Both the position numbers and the translations under genes were made by a program. A stretch of DNA of 64,000 bases from Streptomyces sp. AC1-42W. GTDB lineage: Bacteria > Actinomycetota > Actinomycetes > Streptomycetales > Streptomycetaceae. Under the pieces are notes generated by a model, which was not told where the DNA came from, ran no database searches, and was given only the letters and a program-made list of their open reading frames with translations. Positions within the stretch are counted from its first letter, which is position 1. Each line of letters opens with the position of its first letter. Of the stretch, positions 36,191 to 45,144 are shown in pieces. Where the stretch lies: NCBI RefSeq assembly GCF_003248355.1, contig NZ_QKWY01000002.1, positions 3,286,001-3,350,000 on the forward strand, written 5' to 3'.

Positions 36191-37708
36191 TCAGCGGGCG
36201 GTCGCCGCGAGCATGCGGTAGTGCGCGGACCAGGGCCGTACGCGCTCGACGGCCGCCGCGGCCGAGAGGACGTCGGCGTCCGCGAAGCGCCGGCCGGCGA
36301 TCTGGAGGCCCACCGGCAGGCCGTCGGCCGTGAGCCCGGCCGGCACCGAGATGGCCGGGTGGCCCGTGAAGTTGAACACCTGGGTCAGACACCAGCCCAG
36401 GATGGGATCGACGTCCTCGCCGTCGACCTTGTCCGGGCCGACGGTCCAGCCGTCGTCCCCGTTGGGGCAGCCCGCGATCCCCAGCGTGGGGCTGATGACG
36501 AGGTCGTAGCGGTCGAAGAGGTCGGCGAAGGCGTCGTAGATCACCGTCCGTACGATCTGGTCACGGCGGCCGTCCATCAGCGTGCGGCCGTCGGTGCGCT
36601 CGATCATCGCGCGCAGGGCCCACGGGAAGTCCTCCCACGGCTCGCCGCGCAGATCGATGCCCTCGGCGGCGAACGCCTCGACGACGGTCGAGGCGATGGC
36701 GCCCGCGTTGCGCACCCACAGATCGGTGGCCTCCCGGTGCGGAACCGGGAGCGCGAAGTGCGGCCTGTCCACATGCACCCCGGCCTGCTCCAGCGCCGCC
36801 ACCGCGTCATCGACCACCGCGCGCACCCCGGCCTCGACCGGGAAGCCGCCCAGGGTGGGCAGGTACGCGGCGCGCAGCGTGCCCGGGTCCCTGCGCGTCG
36901 CCGCCAGGAAGTCCGTGCCGTCGTGCGGGACGCTGGTCGGGTCGCGGGGGTCGTCGCCGACCATGCACGACAGCAGCAGCGCACAGTCCTCGACGGAACG
37001 GGCCAGCGGGCCGTTGCTCATGTACGGGATCTGGCAGAGGAACGCGTCGGGACGCACCGCGTCGGAGACCCGGCCGAAGCTCGGCTTGAACCCGACCACA
37101 CCGCACAGCGCCGCCGGGATGCGCACCGACCCGCCACCGTCCGAGCCCTGCGACAGCGCACACAGCCCGTCGGCCAGCGCGGCGGCCGAACCGCCCGACG
37201 AGCCGCCGGAGTTCATGCCCAGCGCGAACGGCGTACTGGTCGGCCCGAAGAGCCTGTTGTCGGTGAGCCCCTTGTGCCCGAACTCGGGCGTGTTGGTCTT
37301 CCCCAGCACGATCGCCCCGACGTCCTCGAGGGCGGCGACGTGCCGGGCGGTCTGCTCCGGCACATAGTCCCGGAACGCGGCCACCCCGTACGTGTTGGGC
37401 ATCCCGGCCTTGTAGTCGAACAGGTCCTTGATGGCGATCGGTACGCCGTGCAGAGGCCCGGCGAGGCGGCCGCGCATCAGCTGCCGCTCCGACTCGGCCG
37501 CCGCGGCCATCGCCCGGTCCGCCGCCACATGGACGTAGGCGTTGAGCGCGGGGTTGCGTTCCTCGATGCGGGAGAGGAAGGCGGCGGTCAGCTCGCGCGG
37601 CGAGACGTCACGGCGGCGGACCCGGCTCGCGAGCTCCGTCGCCGGGGTCAGACATAACTCGGTGATCTCGGACGGAGAGGTCTGCGGCTGGATTTCGGTA
37701 GTGCTCAT
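36191..37708 (-). CDS. Amidase signature family hydrolase
   Basis: The protein has 505 residues from the ATG at 37708. The Ser-cisSer-Lys triad is visible: the lysine in GVPIAIKDLFDYKAG, and the serines in MNSGGSSGGSAAALADGLCALSQGSDGGGSVRIPAA. The nearby FKPSFGRVSDAV also fits the family. It hydrolyses an amide to an acid and ammonia in the cytoplasm. It is divergent from a PucR-type regulator, with a palindrome between them, and it precedes a Tat-secreted flavin amine oxidase. An indoleacetamide- or phenylacetamide-hydrolase role is conceivable but not shown by the sequence. Confidence 0.87.
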   Translation of the reverse strand: MSTTEIQPQTSPSEITELCLTPATELASRVRRRDVSPRELTAAFLSRIEERNPALNAYVHVAADRAMAAAAESERQLMRGRLAGPLHGVPIAIKDLFDYKAGMPNTYGVAAFRDYVPEQTARHVAALEDVGAIVLGKTNTPEFGHKGLTDNRLFGPTSTPFALGMNSGGSSGGSAAALADGLCALSQGSDGGGSVRIPAALCGVVGFKPSFGRVSDAVRPDAFLCQIPYMSNGPLARSVEDCALLLSCMVGDDPRDPTSVPHDGTDFLAATRRDPGTLRAAYLPTLGGFPVEAGVRAVVDDAVAALEQAGVHVDRPHFALPVPHREATDLWVRNAGAIASTVVEAFAAEGIDLRGEPWEDFPWALRAMIERTDGRTLMDGRRDQIVRTVIYDAFADLFDRYDLVISPTLGIAGCPNGDDGWTVGPDKVDGEDVDPILGWCLTQVFNFTGHPAISVPAGLTADGLPVGLQIAGRRFADADVLSAAAAVERVRPWSAHYRMLAATAR

Positions 37709-37745
37709 GGCCCAACTGTGGTGGCTCGCAGCGGGCGATGCCATG

Positions 37746-37758
37746 TGCACAGTGTGCA
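37746..37758. promoter_or_regulatory. Palindromic candidate operator between amidase and PucR-type regulator
   Basis: TGCACAGTGTGCA is a perfect 13-bp palindrome (6-bp arms, central G) in the 90-bp divergent promoter region. Its position suits autoregulation and control of the amidase by the adjacent regulator. Confidence 0.5.
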
Positions 37759-37798
37759 AGCCTCGACGGAAAGCTGCGCGCCCTGAGAAGCTTCATCT

Positions 37799-38983
37799 GT
37801 GACTGATGAGGCGGAATTGCTGTGTGTTGCCAGAGATCAACTCCTTGTGTCCGCAGATGTGTTGACCAAGCGAGTTGTCGACGGGATCAGACGATTAGGT
37901 GTTGGCCGGGAACTGACCGACGAACCGGGGCTCGCGGACACGGTGGTGGCCGAGACTCGTGCGGTGATCCATCAGTTGATCAACGCGCTGACCGACGACG
38001 CGGAGCCGCTGTGCCCCCCGGAGACGCGCCACATAGCGCGGCTCGCGGCGCGCAACGGCACCCCGGAGCGCGACGTGCTGGACGCCTACCGTGTGGGCCA
38101 CCGCGTCCTGGAGGAGGCCCTGATCGACGCCGTCCCGGACGCCGCGGACACCAGCGCGGCCCTGGGCGCGGTACGGCTCGGCACCAGGCGCCTGTTCGAT
38201 GAGATCGAGCACCTCTCCCAGCTGGTGGTCGTCGAGTACCGCGAGGAGGCGGAGGCGATCATGCGGGCACGGGGCCCGCGACAGCTCCGCGCCGTCCGGG
38301 CGGTCCTGGACGGGGAGCGCCCCGCGAGCCTGGACTTCTACAACGTGCGCGGCGACCACGTCGCGCTGGCCGCATCGGGCCCGGAGTCCGAGCGGGTCGT
38401 CCGGACCCTGGTCCGCGCGGTCAAGGCACCGCACTGCGTGGTCCGGCCGGACGACGAGCTGAGCTGGATATGGATCGCCGTCCCCCGGGTGGACGTGGTC
38501 GTCGCGGCGGCGGAGGCGGCCGCCGAGAGCGACTGCTGGGTCGGGGTGGGCGAACCGGCCCGGGGCGCCAAGGGCTTCTGCGACTCCCACGCGGAGGCCC
38601 GCATGGCCCTCCGGGTCGCCGCGTACCAGAAGCGGTCCGTGGTGCGCTTCTCCGCCGCGGCGCCGGAGGCCATAGCGCTGGCCGACATCGAGGCGTCCCA
38701 GACGCTGATCCGCCGGCAGCTCGGGGACCTGGCGTGGCCGACCCGCCAGGCGGAGACCGCCCGCAAGACGCTCGGCATCTACCTCGGCTGCGGGTCGAAC
38801 GCCCGGGAGACCGCGCGGCGCCTGCACGTCAGCAGCAGGGCCGTCGCCTACCGGCTCCGGCACGCCAGTGAGCTGCTGCCGCCGGGCACGGACGCGGGAG
38901 CGCTGGAGACCGCCCTGGCGCTGCGGCTGCTGGAGACCCTGGGAACCGCCGATCCGGAGGAGGGCCGGGACCAGCGGCCCTGA
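37799..38983 (+). CDS. PucR/CdaR-type transcriptional regulator A
   Basis: The protein has 394 residues from the GTG at 37799. A helical N-terminal sensor part is followed by a central GGDEF-related PucR region and a C-terminal HTH of the PucR type (TARKTLGIYLGCGSNARETARRLHVSSRAVAYRLRHASELL, residues about 320-360). It is divergent from the amidase gene, with the 13-bp palindrome between them, and convergent with a paralogue of the same family. It probably controls the amidase/amine-oxidase genes in response to a nitrogen compound; this is inference from position. Confidence 0.82.
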   Translation: MTDEAELLCVARDQLLVSADVLTKRVVDGIRRLGVGRELTDEPGLADTVVAETRAVIHQLINALTDDAEPLCPPETRHIARLAARNGTPERDVLDAYRVGHRVLEEALIDAVPDAADTSAALGAVRLGTRRLFDEIEHLSQLVVVEYREEAEAIMRARGPRQLRAVRAVLDGERPASLDFYNVRGDHVALAASGPESERVVRTLVRAVKAPHCVVRPDDELSWIWIAVPRVDVVVAAAEAAAESDCWVGVGEPARGAKGFCDSHAEARMALRVAAYQKRSVVRFSAAAPEAIALADIEASQTLIRRQLGDLAWPTRQAETARKTLGIYLGCGSNARETARRLHVSSRAVAYRLRHASELLPPGTDAGALETALALRLLETLGTADPEEGRDQRP

Positions 38984-39021
38984 GCGGCGGACCGGCGCGG
39001 GCGGTTCCCGGGCCCGCGGTC

Positions 39022-40236
39022 TCACTGCCGTCCGACGGGGGACGGCAGTGGGACACCCCCCGGCGCGCCGGGGGGCCGGCCCGCGGTGAGCGGCAGCAGA
39101 CGGAGCGCGAGGCCGAGTTCGAGGGAGGACAGCCGGGTGTCCGGCGGCAGCAGGGCGCGCGCCGCCTGGAGCCTGTTGGCGACCGTCCGCTCCGTGAGCC
39201 CCAGTTTGAAGGCCGCGGACCGGGCGTTCTGGCCGGACGCGAGGTAGATCTCCAGTGTCTTGCGGAGCGACTTGTGGCGGGCGCTGCCCCCGATCAGCTG
39301 CCCGAGGCGGCGGCGGACCAGGGCGCGGGTGGCGTCGACGTCCGCGAGGCCGATGGCCTCCGGCTCGATGTCGGCGAAGCGCGCGCTCCGGCGGCCCGTC
39401 CAGGCGCACACCCGGAACGCGGACTGGGCCTCCCGGTGGGACCGCCGGAACCCCGCGAGGCCCTTGCCCGGCTCACCGGCGCCCAGGCAGCCGCGCTGCG
39501 CCCGCTCCGCCACGGCCTCGTGGAGGTCCGCCGGGCCGATGGAGCCGCTGAACCACGCCCATACGACGTTGCGGTCGGTGAACACGGAGATCGCCTCGTC
39601 CTTGCACTGGTGGGCGAACGCCGCCAGCGTCGCCGCCGCCGGGCCCTGGGCCACCACGGCGACGTGTTCCGCGCTCAGGTCGTAGCCGGGCAGCTCGGGC
39701 GCGGGCCCCGCCTCGTCGAGCAGCGACCGTACCGCCTGGAGCCGCAGCGCGTTCTCGTCGCTGCCGATCATCTCCGTCTCGTCCGCGTACTCGGTGGTCA
39801 CGAGACCGATGAGGGATTCCGTCTGGCGCAGTAACTGGAGACAGCAGAATTGCAGGACGCTCAATGCGCAGGAAGAACCTATCCCCGATTCCCGCGCCGC
39901 CTGGAAGAAGAAGTCCTGGATGACGCCGTGGGCTATCCGGTAACTCGAGACGACCTCCTCCAGCGGCGTCCCGTGCAGCGCCGCGAGCCGGGCGAGATGC
40001 CGTGCCCCGTGCGACTGTATGGGGACCTGCTGCCGCTTGCCGAGCCCGCGCAGGAACTGCGCGACGAGCATCTCGGTTTCCAGCCGTACCACGGTCGAAA
40101 GCGCCGGATCGGTCGCGAGCGGGCTGGTGGGTATTCCGTCGCGCCAGATCGCCGTGAGAATTTTGTCGGTGAGGGCGGACTGATGCTCCAGAAGCCATTC
40201 GGTGAAGAGGCGGATACTGTCGTCGGATTCCGTCAT
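39022..40236 (-). CDS. PucR/CdaR-type transcriptional regulator B
   Basis: The protein has 404 residues from the ATG at 40236. It is a paralogue of regulator A with the same layout: a helical N-terminal part (HLARLAALHGTPLEEVVSSYRIAHGVI corresponds to the HIARLAARNGTPERDVLDAYRVGH region of A), a middle domain, and the C-terminal HTH (RKTLEIYLASGQNARSAAFKLGLTERTVANRLQAARALL). The pair looks like an old convergent duplication. Its target genes are unknown. Confidence 0.82.
   Translation of the reverse strand: MTESDDSIRLFTEWLLEHQSALTDKILTAIWRDGIPTSPLATDPALSTVVRLETEMLVAQFLRGLGKRQQVPIQSHGARHLARLAALHGTPLEEVVSSYRIAHGVIQDFFFQAARESGIGSSCALSVLQFCCLQLLRQTESLIGLVTTEYADETEMIGSDENALRLQAVRSLLDEAGPAPELPGYDLSAEHVAVVAQGPAAATLAAFAHQCKDEAISVFTDRNVVWAWFSGSIGPADLHEAVAERAQRGCLGAGEPGKGLAGFRRSHREAQSAFRVCAWTGRRSARFADIEPEAIGLADVDATRALVRRRLGQLIGGSARHKSLRKTLEIYLASGQNARSAAFKLGLTERTVANRLQAARALLPPDTRLSSLELGLALRLLPLTAGRPPGAPGGVPLPSPVGRQ
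39023..39050. terminator. Hairpin between convergent PucR-type genes
   Basis: A perfect 11-bp stem (39023-39033 with 39040-39050) and 6-base loop overlap the last codons of regulator B and lie 40 bases after regulator A. Confidence 0.6.
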
Positions 40237-40970
40237 TTCGATCGAGTCCTTCGGCGCTCGGAGTAACCAGACCTGTGTCGCGGAGATGCCCGTCCGGGGG
40301 TCGGCGGGCGGGGTGAGCGGCGGCGCGGCCGTGGGGAGCGGGGTGCCTGGCGGGGTGCCGGGTGTTTCCGGACGAGGGAATTCCCGGGATGTCAGCCCGT
40401 CGGACGTGAGGAACCGCTCATGAGGCTCTTCGCCGGGCGGGATGCGTGAGACATGGTTCCCGCGCTTCGGCGGAGGCGTGATCCGTGCGCTGGCGAGGGG
40501 CGGTGGCGCGCGATGCTCGGCCCGTACCGGTCAACTCGTGCCCCCCACCCGTCATTTGACCGTCAGTAATCCATTTACGGGACTTGAGTATATGGCTCCC
40601 GGAGAACGTACGGGCGGGTAATCCGAAACGCCGATGTGAACTCCGTCCCGCGGGGTCGCGTGAATCCGCGCAAACACCGGGCCGCCCGCCCCGTGAGTCA
40701 CCGGAGCGCGGAGCTGTCGATGACCGGGATCACATGTCCGGGAAATTGGCCGGAAAGCGAATGCGTGACTCCCGGTAACACCTGGCGGTGCGATGGGGAA
40801 GGTGAAGCGCCGGTTCCGCTGCGGAGTGCACCGTCTTCCCGGACCGGGAAGATCGCGAAGAGATATTTCCCGCTGCTGTCATTGTCCGGGCGCGCCGGGC
40901 GGTGGCAGGCTGACCGATATCGCAGAGCCCCCGCCCCCGCCGACCTCCCGCACTCCGGTCCCTTCCCGCG
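40237..40970. other. Intergenic stretch without convincing genes
   Basis: About 730 bases lie between regulator B and the composite transposon. Several frames are open but none has a good ribosome-binding site, recognisable motif or consistent codon bias. The stretch around 40550-40620 is AT-richer and may hold the promoter of regulator B. No RNA gene was recognised. Confidence 0.35.
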
Positions 40971-40980
40971 GGCCGGCGCC
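40971..40980. repeat. Target-site duplication of composite transposon (left copy)
   Basis: GGCCGGCGCC here is repeated exactly at 44576-44585, directly outside the two IS ends. The third IS copy also has a 10-bp duplication, so the length fits the element. Confidence 0.85.
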
Positions 40981-42511
40981 CAACGTCGCTCGCTTAGTTC
41001 ATGATCGCGTAGAGTCTCGGTCTTGTGCCGAGAGATCACATAGTTGGTGAGACGTACCCGGAGCGGGTCCGGATGGGGGTGCTGTCGCGTACGTTCACGC
41101 CCGAGCTGGTCGACTTCGTGGTCGATGAGGCGGGGGCGCGCGAGGAGCGGACCCGGTCGTTGCCGGCCCGGCTGATGGTGTATTTCGTCCTGACGATGTG
41201 GCTGTTCAGCGGTGACGGATACGGCCTGGTGCTGCGGGAGTTGGTGGAGCACTGGCCGCGCCGGGCGCGGGAGGTGTGGCGTCCGGCGCGCACGGGGTCT
41301 CTGACAACGGCGCGGGCCCGGCTGGGTGCGGGGCCGCTGCGACTGCTCTTCGACCGGGTCGCCGGTTGCACCGGCACTGCGGCCACGCCGGGGGCTTTCT
41401 GGCGCGGGCTGCGGCTGACCTCCATGGACGGCACACTGCTGGACGTTCCTGACAGCGAGGCGAACGCTGCCGCCTACACCCGTGCCTCCAACGGAAATCG
41501 GCCTGGACCGTACCCGCAGGTGAGGCTCCTCGCGCTGGTGGAGTGCGGCACGAAGGCGTTGATCGGTGCGGTCTTCGACTCCTTCGCCGTCGGCGAGCGC
41601 ACCTTGGCCGCCCGCCTCCTGGTGCACCTGCGGGAAGGCATCCTGTTGATGGCCGACCGGGGCTTTCCAGCCTATGAGCTGTGGCGGGCAGCCGCGGTCA
41701 CCGGGGCCGAACTCCTGTGGCGGGTCTCGGATTCCTTCACCCTGCGGCCGCATGAGGTTCTGGCCGACGGCACCTTCCTCACCCGCCTGAACGGGCCGCG
41801 CGGCGCCCGGATCACCGTGCGCGCCGTGGAGTACACCGTGGTCACCACCACGATCGGCGCGGACGGCGACAGTGAGGAGACCTCGGAGCTGTTCTGCCTG
41901 ATCACCACGCTCCTGGACCCCGAGGCGGCACCCGCCGCAGAGCTGGCAGAGCTGTACACCGCCCGCTGGACCAGCGAGACGATCTTCAAGCACATCAAGA
42001 TCGAACAGCGGGGAGGACGCACCGCGACCCTCCGGTCCAACAGTCCCGCCATGGTCGAGCAGGAACTGTGGGCCATGCTCTGCGTCTACCAGGCCGTACA
42101 CGACCTGGCCGTGGACGCCGCCCACCACGCGAACCTCCCCGTCTCGCACATCAGCTTCAAGAACACCCTCGCCGCCGCCCGACGTTCCGTCGGCGCGGAC
42201 TTTCCCCCCTCGGCAACTGGCCGCCAGGATCCGTGACATCCAGGCCGACCTGACCCGCGAGGCCGTCCGTCCCCGCCCCGGACGTGCCGCACCCCGCGCC
42301 ACCAAACGCAGCACCACCGGATACCGCACCCTCAAACCGGACGAGCCCGCCACCACCAAGGTCACCCACACGATCAGCCTCTCGCTCTTCCCCGAAGAAC
42401 GACGACCACGCAAGCCGCGGGCGAAGCCGAGACCCCTGCAACTCGCCCCGCAGGAAACGACGTCACCGACACTCAAAGACATGGCGACGGCCATCTAATA
42501 GAGTGACGTTG
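40981..42511 (+). mobile_element. IS4-family insertion sequence, copy 1
   Basis: This copy is 1531 bp. Ends are CAACGTCGCTC at the left and the reverse complement of CAACGTCACTC at the right. The right end differs by one base from copies 2 and 3. It carries one transposase gene in plus orientation and is the left arm of the composite transposon. Confidence 0.93.
41025..42236 (+). CDS. IS4-family transposase (copy 1), possible +1 frameshift into a 97-codon tail
   Basis: The frame has 403 residues from the GTG at 41025. DDE motifs are visible in MDGTLLDVPDSEAN (first Asp), MADRGFPAYELW (second Asp) and YTARWTSETIFKHIK (Glu in the Y-(2)-R-(3)-E-(6)-K signature). Frame 0 stops at 42236 just after a run of six C (42204-42209). 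The +1 frame is open from that run to TAA at 42496-42498, beside the right IS end, and encodes a tail (RAAPRATKRSTTGYRTL) like the usual C-terminus of IS4 transposases. All three copies share this structure. Confidence 0.9.
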   Translation: MPRDHIVGETYPERVRMGVLSRTFTPELVDFVVDEAGAREERTRSLPARLMVYFVLTMWLFSGDGYGLVLRELVEHWPRRAREVWRPARTGSLTTARARLGAGPLRLLFDRVAGCTGTAATPGAFWRGLRLTSMDGTLLDVPDSEANAAAYTRASNGNRPGPYPQVRLLALVECGTKALIGAVFDSFAVGERTLAARLLVHLREGILLMADRGFPAYELWRAAAVTGAELLWRVSDSFTLRPHEVLADGTFLTRLNGPRGARITVRAVEYTVVTTTIGADGDSEETSELFCLITTLLDPEAAPAAELAELYTARWTSETIFKHIKIEQRGGRTATLRSNSPAMVEQELWAMLCVYQAVHDLAVDAAHHANLPVSHISFKNTLAAARRSVGADFPPSATGRQDP

Positions 42512-42873
42512 CGCGTGGACCAGTGCGACAGTCCCGATTCCGGTGGCGGAGTCATCCGCGTCAGCGCGATCACCCGGCTGCGGGTCTGCGGCGGCACCTG
42601 CTCCTTTCCGCCACCGCGCTTCCTTTCCACCAGGCCCGCCACACCGTTCTCCACGTACCGGGTCCTGGTGCGGTCCACCGTTCGGGCGGACACCCCCGCC
42701 AGTTCGGCGATGTCCTTACGGCGGCGGCCCTCGCCCGCCCACAACACGATGCGGGCTCGCAGAGCCACATCCGCAGTCACATGCCGGTCCGCCGCCAACG
42801 TCCGCAATTCCGCGGCCTGTTCCGAAGAGAGGTTCACACAGTGTCCAACGAACCAAAGAGCTTCAGGTGACAT
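42512..42873 (-). pseudogene. IS630-family transposase N-terminal fragment
   Basis: From an ATG at 42873, about 120 residues form the N-terminal HTH part of an IS630-type transposase (LSSEQAAELRTLAADR, DIAELAGVSARTVDRTRTRYVENGVAGL). The frame is cut at 42511/42512 by the right end of IS copy 1 after LSHWSTR, so the DDE domain is missing. It is cargo of the composite transposon and marks an older insertion. The remaining inner DNA (42886-43044) could not be assigned. Confidence 0.8.
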
Positions 42874-43044
42874 GAACCAGATCACAAGACACTAGGTCAA
42901 GACGTGTTTATGGATTACCGACGCATGGCGGTGCTTTCGCCGTCCGTGGATTTCGTGGGCACGTCGGCATCTGGGCTGCCCGGCATCGTTCACGACGTCC
43001 ACAAGGCGCGTGAACACGCAAATCGTCGGTGCCCTCTCCGAGGC

Positions 43045-44575
43045 CAACGTCGCTCTATTAGATGGCCGTCGCCATGTCTTTGAGTGTCGGTGACGTCGTT
43101 TCCTGCGGGGCGAGTTGCAGGGGTCTCGGCTTCGCCCGCGGCTTGCGTGGTCGTCGTTCTTCGGGGAAGAGCGAGAGGCTGATCGTGTGGGTGACCTTGG
43201 TGGTGGCGGGCTCGTCCGGTTTGAGGGTGCGGTATCCGGTGGTGCTGCGTTTGGTGGCGCGGGGTGCGGCACGTCCGGGGCGGGGACGGACGGCCTCGCG
43301 GGTCAGGTCGGCCTGGATGTCACGGATCCTGGCGGCCAGTTGCCGAGGGGGGAAAGTCCGCGCCGACGGAACGTCGGGCGGCGGCGAGGGTGTTCTTGAA
43401 GCTGATGTGCGAGACGGGGAGGTTCGCGTGGTGGGCGGCGTCCACGGCCAGGTCGTGTACGGCCTGGTAGACGCAGAGCATGGCCCACAGTTCCTGCTCG
43501 ACCATGGCGGGACTGTTGGACCGGAGGGTCGCGGTGCGTCCTCCCCGCTGTTCGATCTTGATGTGCTTGAAGATCGTCTCGCTGGTCCAGCGGGCGGTGT
43601 ACAGCTCTGCCAGCTCTGCGGCGGGTGCCGCCTCGGGGTCCAGGAGCGTGGTGATCAGGCAGAACAGCTCCGAGGTCTCCTCACTGTCGCCGTCCGCGCC
43701 GATCGTGGTGGTGACCACGGTGTACTCCACGGCGCGCACGGTGATCCGGGCGCCGCGCGGCCCGTTCAGGCGGGTGAGGAAGGTGCCGTCGGCCAGAACC
43801 TCATGCGGCCGCAGGGTGAAGGAATCCGAGACCCGCCACAGGAGTTCGGCCCCGGTGACCGCGGCTGCCCGCCACAGCTCATAGGCTGGAAAGCCCCGGT
43901 CGGCCATCAACAGGATGCCTTCCCGCAGGTGCACCAGGAGGCGGGCGGCCAAGGTGCGCTCGCCGACGGCGAAGGAGTCGAAGACCGCACCGATCAACGC
44001 CTTCGTGCCGCACTCCACCAGCGCGAGGAGCCTCACCTGCGGGTACGGTCCAGGCCGATTTCCGTTGGAGGCACGGGTGTAGGCGGCAGCGTTCGCCTCG
44101 CTGTCAGGAACGTCCAGCAGTGTGCCGTCCATGGAGGTCAGCCGCAGCCCGCGCCAGAAAGCCCCCGGCGTGGCCGCAGTGCCGGTGCAACCGGCGACCC
44201 GGTCGAAGAGCAGTCGCAGCGGCCCCGCACCCAGCCGGGCCCGCGCCGTTGTCAGAGACCCCGTGCGCGCCGGACGCCACACCTCCCGCGCCCGGCGCGG
44301 CCAGTGCTCCACCAACTCCCGCAGCACCAGGCCGTATCCGTCACCGCTGAACAGCCACATCGTCAGGACGAAATACACCATCAGCCGGGCCGGCAACGAC
44401 CGGGTCCGCTCCTCGCGCGCCCCCGCCTCATCGACCACGAAGTCGACCAGCTCGGGCGTGAACGTACGCGACAGCACCCCCATCCGGACCCGCTCCGGGT
44501 ACGTCTCACCAACTATGTGATCTCTCGGCACAAGACCGAGACTCTACGCGATCATGAACTAAGCGAGCGACGTTG
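43045..44575 (-). mobile_element. IS4-family insertion sequence, copy 2
   Basis: This copy is 1531 bp, inverted relative to copy 1, with CAACGTCGCTC at both ends. It is the right arm of the composite transposon; its outer flank is the GGCCGGCGCC duplication. Confidence 0.93.
43320..44531 (-). CDS. IS4-family transposase (copy 2)
   Basis: The 403-residue protein is identical to that of copy 1, from the GTG at 44531. It has the same DDE motifs, the same early stop after the six-base homopolymer, and the same alternative-frame tail reaching the IS end. Its downstream end faces the composite cargo. Confidence 0.9.
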   Translation of the reverse strand: MPRDHIVGETYPERVRMGVLSRTFTPELVDFVVDEAGAREERTRSLPARLMVYFVLTMWLFSGDGYGLVLRELVEHWPRRAREVWRPARTGSLTTARARLGAGPLRLLFDRVAGCTGTAATPGAFWRGLRLTSMDGTLLDVPDSEANAAAYTRASNGNRPGPYPQVRLLALVECGTKALIGAVFDSFAVGERTLAARLLVHLREGILLMADRGFPAYELWRAAAVTGAELLWRVSDSFTLRPHEVLADGTFLTRLNGPRGARITVRAVEYTVVTTTIGADGDSEETSELFCLITTLLDPEAAPAAELAELYTARWTSETIFKHIKIEQRGGRTATLRSNSPAMVEQELWAMLCVYQAVHDLAVDAAHHANLPVSHISFKNTLAAARRSVGADFPPSATGRQDP

Positions 44576-44585
44576 GGCCGGCGCC
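44576..44585. repeat. Target-site duplication of composite transposon (right copy)
   Basis: GGCCGGCGCC lies directly outside IS copy 2 and is identical to 40971-40980. Confidence 0.85.
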
Positions 44586-44725
44586 GGCCCGGGCAGGCCA
44601 GGTTGCGGAGTAACTCAAGCCGTGGCCAACCGGTTTAGCCACACCGGCGACGGCTACTGAACTTGATTGAGTGATGTCGGTGCCGTTCGCCTGACAGCTG
44701 GCTTTCGGCCCGATAGCCGTTGGGC

Positions 44726-44797
44726 GTGAGGTATGCGCAGGGCGGCGGGCTGACCGACGCAGAGAAGACCAGACTGGCGCGGTTACGGCTCCAGTGA
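44726..44797 (+). pseudogene. IS630-type transposase N-terminal remnant
   Basis: GTG at 44726 opens a short frame beginning RYAQGGGLTDAEK, the characteristic start of a second IS630 subgroup (R-Y-x-x-GGGLT). It stops after 23 residues and is not followed by the usual HTH. It appears to be a decayed transposase stub. Confidence 0.5.
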
Positions 44798-44970
44798 ACG
44801 AGGCGGTTGAACGGGCCCGCGCCCACCCCGAGGAAGTAGTCGCCGTCCTTCAGCAGCACGATCACAGGAACAGCCACGACCTCGCCGGTCATCTCTTGAA
44901 CCTCGGCCGCGTCGAGGGGGCCCGGGCCATCCTGCTGCGCGGAAACCCGCAGCCCCGCTCGTGCCGATGA
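44794..44970 (+). CDS. Short helical ORF, unrecognised
   Basis: From a GTG at 44794, 58 codons encode a helical peptide (NEAVERARAHPEEVV, HDLAGHLLNLGRVEGARAILL). The composition is protein-like, but there is no good ribosome-binding site and it overlaps the end of the IS630 remnant. It may be the end of a lost gene rather than a functional one. Confidence 0.25.
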   Translation: MNEAVERARAHPEEVVAVLQQHDHRNSHDLAGHLLNLGRVEGARAILLRGNPQPRSCR

Positions 44971-45144
44971 TGCACACCCTCGGCCCGACGGCCACCGTTC
45001 TGAAGCCCGGGCTGAGTTCCTGCGGTGGCGGGCCTCTCACTCGATGGTTGGGGGGGGGCCTTACGGTTGGCTGTCTATGCAGAACGTCTTCTGTCGATCA
45101 CGATGAAGTGCGTTCGGGCGCCCTGGACTGCTGGACGATACCCA

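Larger units (their letters stand above)
40981..44575. mobile_element. Composite transposon bounded by two inverted IS4-family copies
   Basis: Two full 1531-bp IS copies in opposite orientation enclose 533 bp (42512-43044). The outer flanks carry the same ten bases, GGCCGGCGCC, at 40971-40980 and 44576-44585, whereas the inner flanks do not match them. This shows that the pair moved as one 3595-bp unit. The cargo contains only an IS630-type remnant and unassigned DNA, with no resistance or metabolic gene. Confidence 0.85.

Noticed and set aside
40793..41050. Plus-strand ORF entering the left end of the composite transposon
   Set aside because: Proline/arginine-rich, crosses the target duplication and IS end, and shows no protein-like motif.
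42284..42895. Plus-strand ORF running from the IS copy 1 tail into the cargo
   Set aside because: It starts inside the IS in a frame that is neither frame 0 nor the +1 tail and crosses the IS boundary. No homology is recognisable.
43062..44660. Plus-strand frame of over 500 codons across IS copy 2, repeated in the other IS copies
   Set aside because: It is the antisense shadow of the transposase; it recurs only because the IS is repeated.
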